DNA from: Arion vulgaris
Taxonomy: Eukaryota > Mollusca > Gastropoda > Stylommatophora > Arionidae
Assembly (NCBI GenBank): GCA_020796225.1
Contig: CM036762.1
Span: forward strand, 15,009,786 to 15,073,785
Direction of reading: 5' to 3'
DNA length: 64,000 nt
This document shows positions 60,601 to 63,600 of the stretch, in pieces. Position numbers and translations under genes: made by a program. The number at the start of each line of letters is the position of its first letter. Position 1 is the first letter of the stretch. Under the pieces are notes generated by a model. The model searched no databases. It saw only the letters and a list, made by a program, of their open reading frames with translations, and was not told where the DNA came from.

Positions 60601-63600
60601 GAACGAACACAAAGAAGAAGAAGGGGCATATCAAACTAATGTGCAATGTACACACGATCTTGGCAAAGATCAAACATATCACAGAGTGATTAAAATTAGC
60701 CATAAAGAACTAACGCAAAGAAATAAAAAGATTTCCACATGAATGAGGTTGATGGGGAAATCTGGTACATCAGTCTAAGCGGTGATCACGAGAGAGATGC
60801 AGTGGACGAGATTGCAGAGGTCAGCATTAGTGAGCAGGAGCTGACCATAATGCCTACAAATAGTAACACTGGACGAACAACGCCAATGACATGAGGCAAT
60901 AAGATGTGAAGTATAGCAACAAAACATACATTAATTTCAGACTTACATTTCATATTAAGCTTGTCTAAAGCTGGCATGTCATTAAACCAATCATCATGCA
61001 AACTTAGATGGTCATGGCTTGCTGGTGAAGATCTTTGAAAAGCCCTTCCCTTCCAATGACTTGAACCGAGCCTCTAATCTTCGGTCTTGCTGTAGATATG
61101 AATACAAGTCTTTTATTAAGCAAGAATACTATTCACACAGTCATAAACACAAAACTGGATGGAATCAATGTCTATGCACTGTGGGTGACCCCCATAGGTG
61201 GTCAGTCCCGTACAGTTAACAGACATCATGCAAGCACTGAGACAGTAGCTCCAAATATGATTCAGAATTTTCAGCTTGGCAGACTAGGGAATGCAGGCAT
61301 CTGTAGCTTAAGCAGTAGTGAGCTCAATCACAACCCAAGCGTACCTCGTTGAAACTCTGCAGCCAGCAATTTGGAAGTAAATTTGTTTGTCGTGGATTTT
61401 TATGAATGGTAAAAATAGACCTCACTGTTCAGAAAGCAATGGCAAACTACTGAACATGTAAGATGTTTCTAGAAAATCGCTGACTTGTTTACTGTGGATG
61501 ATGGCAAAGTCCTGTAAAGGGTATGCCCCAATTTTCATTTTTTCAGACTAGAGAATAAAGACTGACTAAAGGCAACATGGAGAGCCGCTGTAGCGTAGTT
61601 GTTAGTGAACTCGCTCAGCAAGGCTGGTGGTCTGGGTTCAGCTCCCGCAATGCGCGTGGAATTTTCCCGACCACGACGGCTCTCAGGTCGACCCAGCCTC
61701 AACTGGGTACCAGACATGCTCTGGGAAGTAAAGGCGGCCGGCGTGATGCTGACCACATCACCCAACGTGTGCCGACGGTCAATGAAAAATACAGGCCTAA
61801 CACTGTATTGACCTATATACCACGAGGTATGAAAGGGTTCCTTTTTTTTTTTTTTTTAAAGGCAACATGGCGAATAACTTTGCTTTGGGTCTTCCACATT
61901 TTTACTTACCCTCTAGTGTCCATCTCAGTGCAGTTTTCGTGACAGGGTGAGTCTCCATTTACTAGATCTAACCCACACAAAACTTAAGATTTCTTACTCC
62001 TCATAATTATTCTTGTCTTCTTTCCCATTGACAATCTTTACAATATTTCAATCATTACTAGAACACATGTTATATATTTCAAACAATGAAATGTATATTG
62101 TTGCACAGAATATTGGTTGCACATAATGGAAACAAAAAAAATCAACTATAGTTTTGTTCTCAGTTAAACCAAATTGCTATAAATGTAATCTTATATTTAA
62201 TCGCTAGTATCTTGTTCCTGATCATAATCAATTTACTAGAGCAAACAAAAAAGCAAAAAGGCAAACTTTGTTCCGTAAAAAATAAGCAATTCTTATCAGC
62301 CAAACTGGCATAGTAACAGAACTGGCCAAGTAACAAAACTGACCGAACATCATACTGGTAATCAATATTTTTCTCTCTGTACATGCCAAAGCAAACTTTG
62401 TACACACAATATGATACAAACTTACTAATAATGGTTTGAAGATGGACAAAGTCTGTTTAATTTCCATGTTTGACTCCTGGATCATGTGTAGTGCTTTATA
62501 CAGCTCATTTTCAGCATTTTTACGAACACCTGTAACTTGAGAATTTGATTCTGTCATGTTTTTCAGTCGTATCTTTGATACTTGGTTCAAGAGAAAATCT
62601 GAAACAAAAATAGAAATTTGTGTACAATGTTCACGTAACAACATTTTCATACAAAAAAATGTAATAAATTACTAATCAAAATTAATATTTTGCAATAGTT
62701 GTTTATGCATTCGCTTGTGTGTTACCGGGGCTCACACAGGGAGCAAAGAATAGTACTATTGTGACCTACAATGCATGTCGTAAGAGGCGACTGAGGTAGG
62801 GGACGGGAAGCTATCAAAGTAAAAAAATAGCGTCGCAGAAATTGGATGTGCTGGCCTACTTGTCGGCGCATAACTGGCAAAGTGTATAATTGCTCTTAGG
62901 CTCAGATCACATAAAATCACAAAGTGGTTTAACAAGTGGTCGATATGTTGCTTCTGTGGAAGAAGTTTAAGCATAAACATTTGTTCAGTATACAGCGATC
63001 CCTGTTTAAAATTACTCCTTTTTAGCAGAGCGTATTTTTTTAATGAACAGATTTTTAGGTCTTTTCACAGATATATGCTTTAGCTGCATTTTAAATTTGC
63101 TGAACATACATTTTAGTCAAGAACACCTACCAATTTTTTTTAAAACCAACTTTTTGATGGACCATGGTATTTATAACTTCATCAAAGTGCCTTAAATATT
63201 GATTTCTTCTTCTACGAACGAACCATATCGACCACTTGTTAAACTTGATTTGTATGTGATCTGTCTAAGAGTGACTGTACGTTGTGCCAGTTATGCGCCT
63301 ACAAGTAGGTCAGCACATCTGATTTCTGTGTAGCTAGGGTAGCTTCCCTAGGCCTCTACCTCAGTCGCCTCTTACGACATGCCTTGTAGGTTGCAGTGTT
63401 ACTAATCTTTGCTCCCCTTGCGAGCACCGGCAACACACATGCAAAATAATTGATGTAAAAATGAAGTTATGTAGATTTACAAAGTAGCAAAAAAACAGAA
63501 GTACTGTGATGTTTCAACCAAAGGAGAAAAAACTAGAAGTTCCTATGTCCCATCACTAATACAGTCTGAAAATAAATTCCAAAATGCCCTAAAATGAAAA

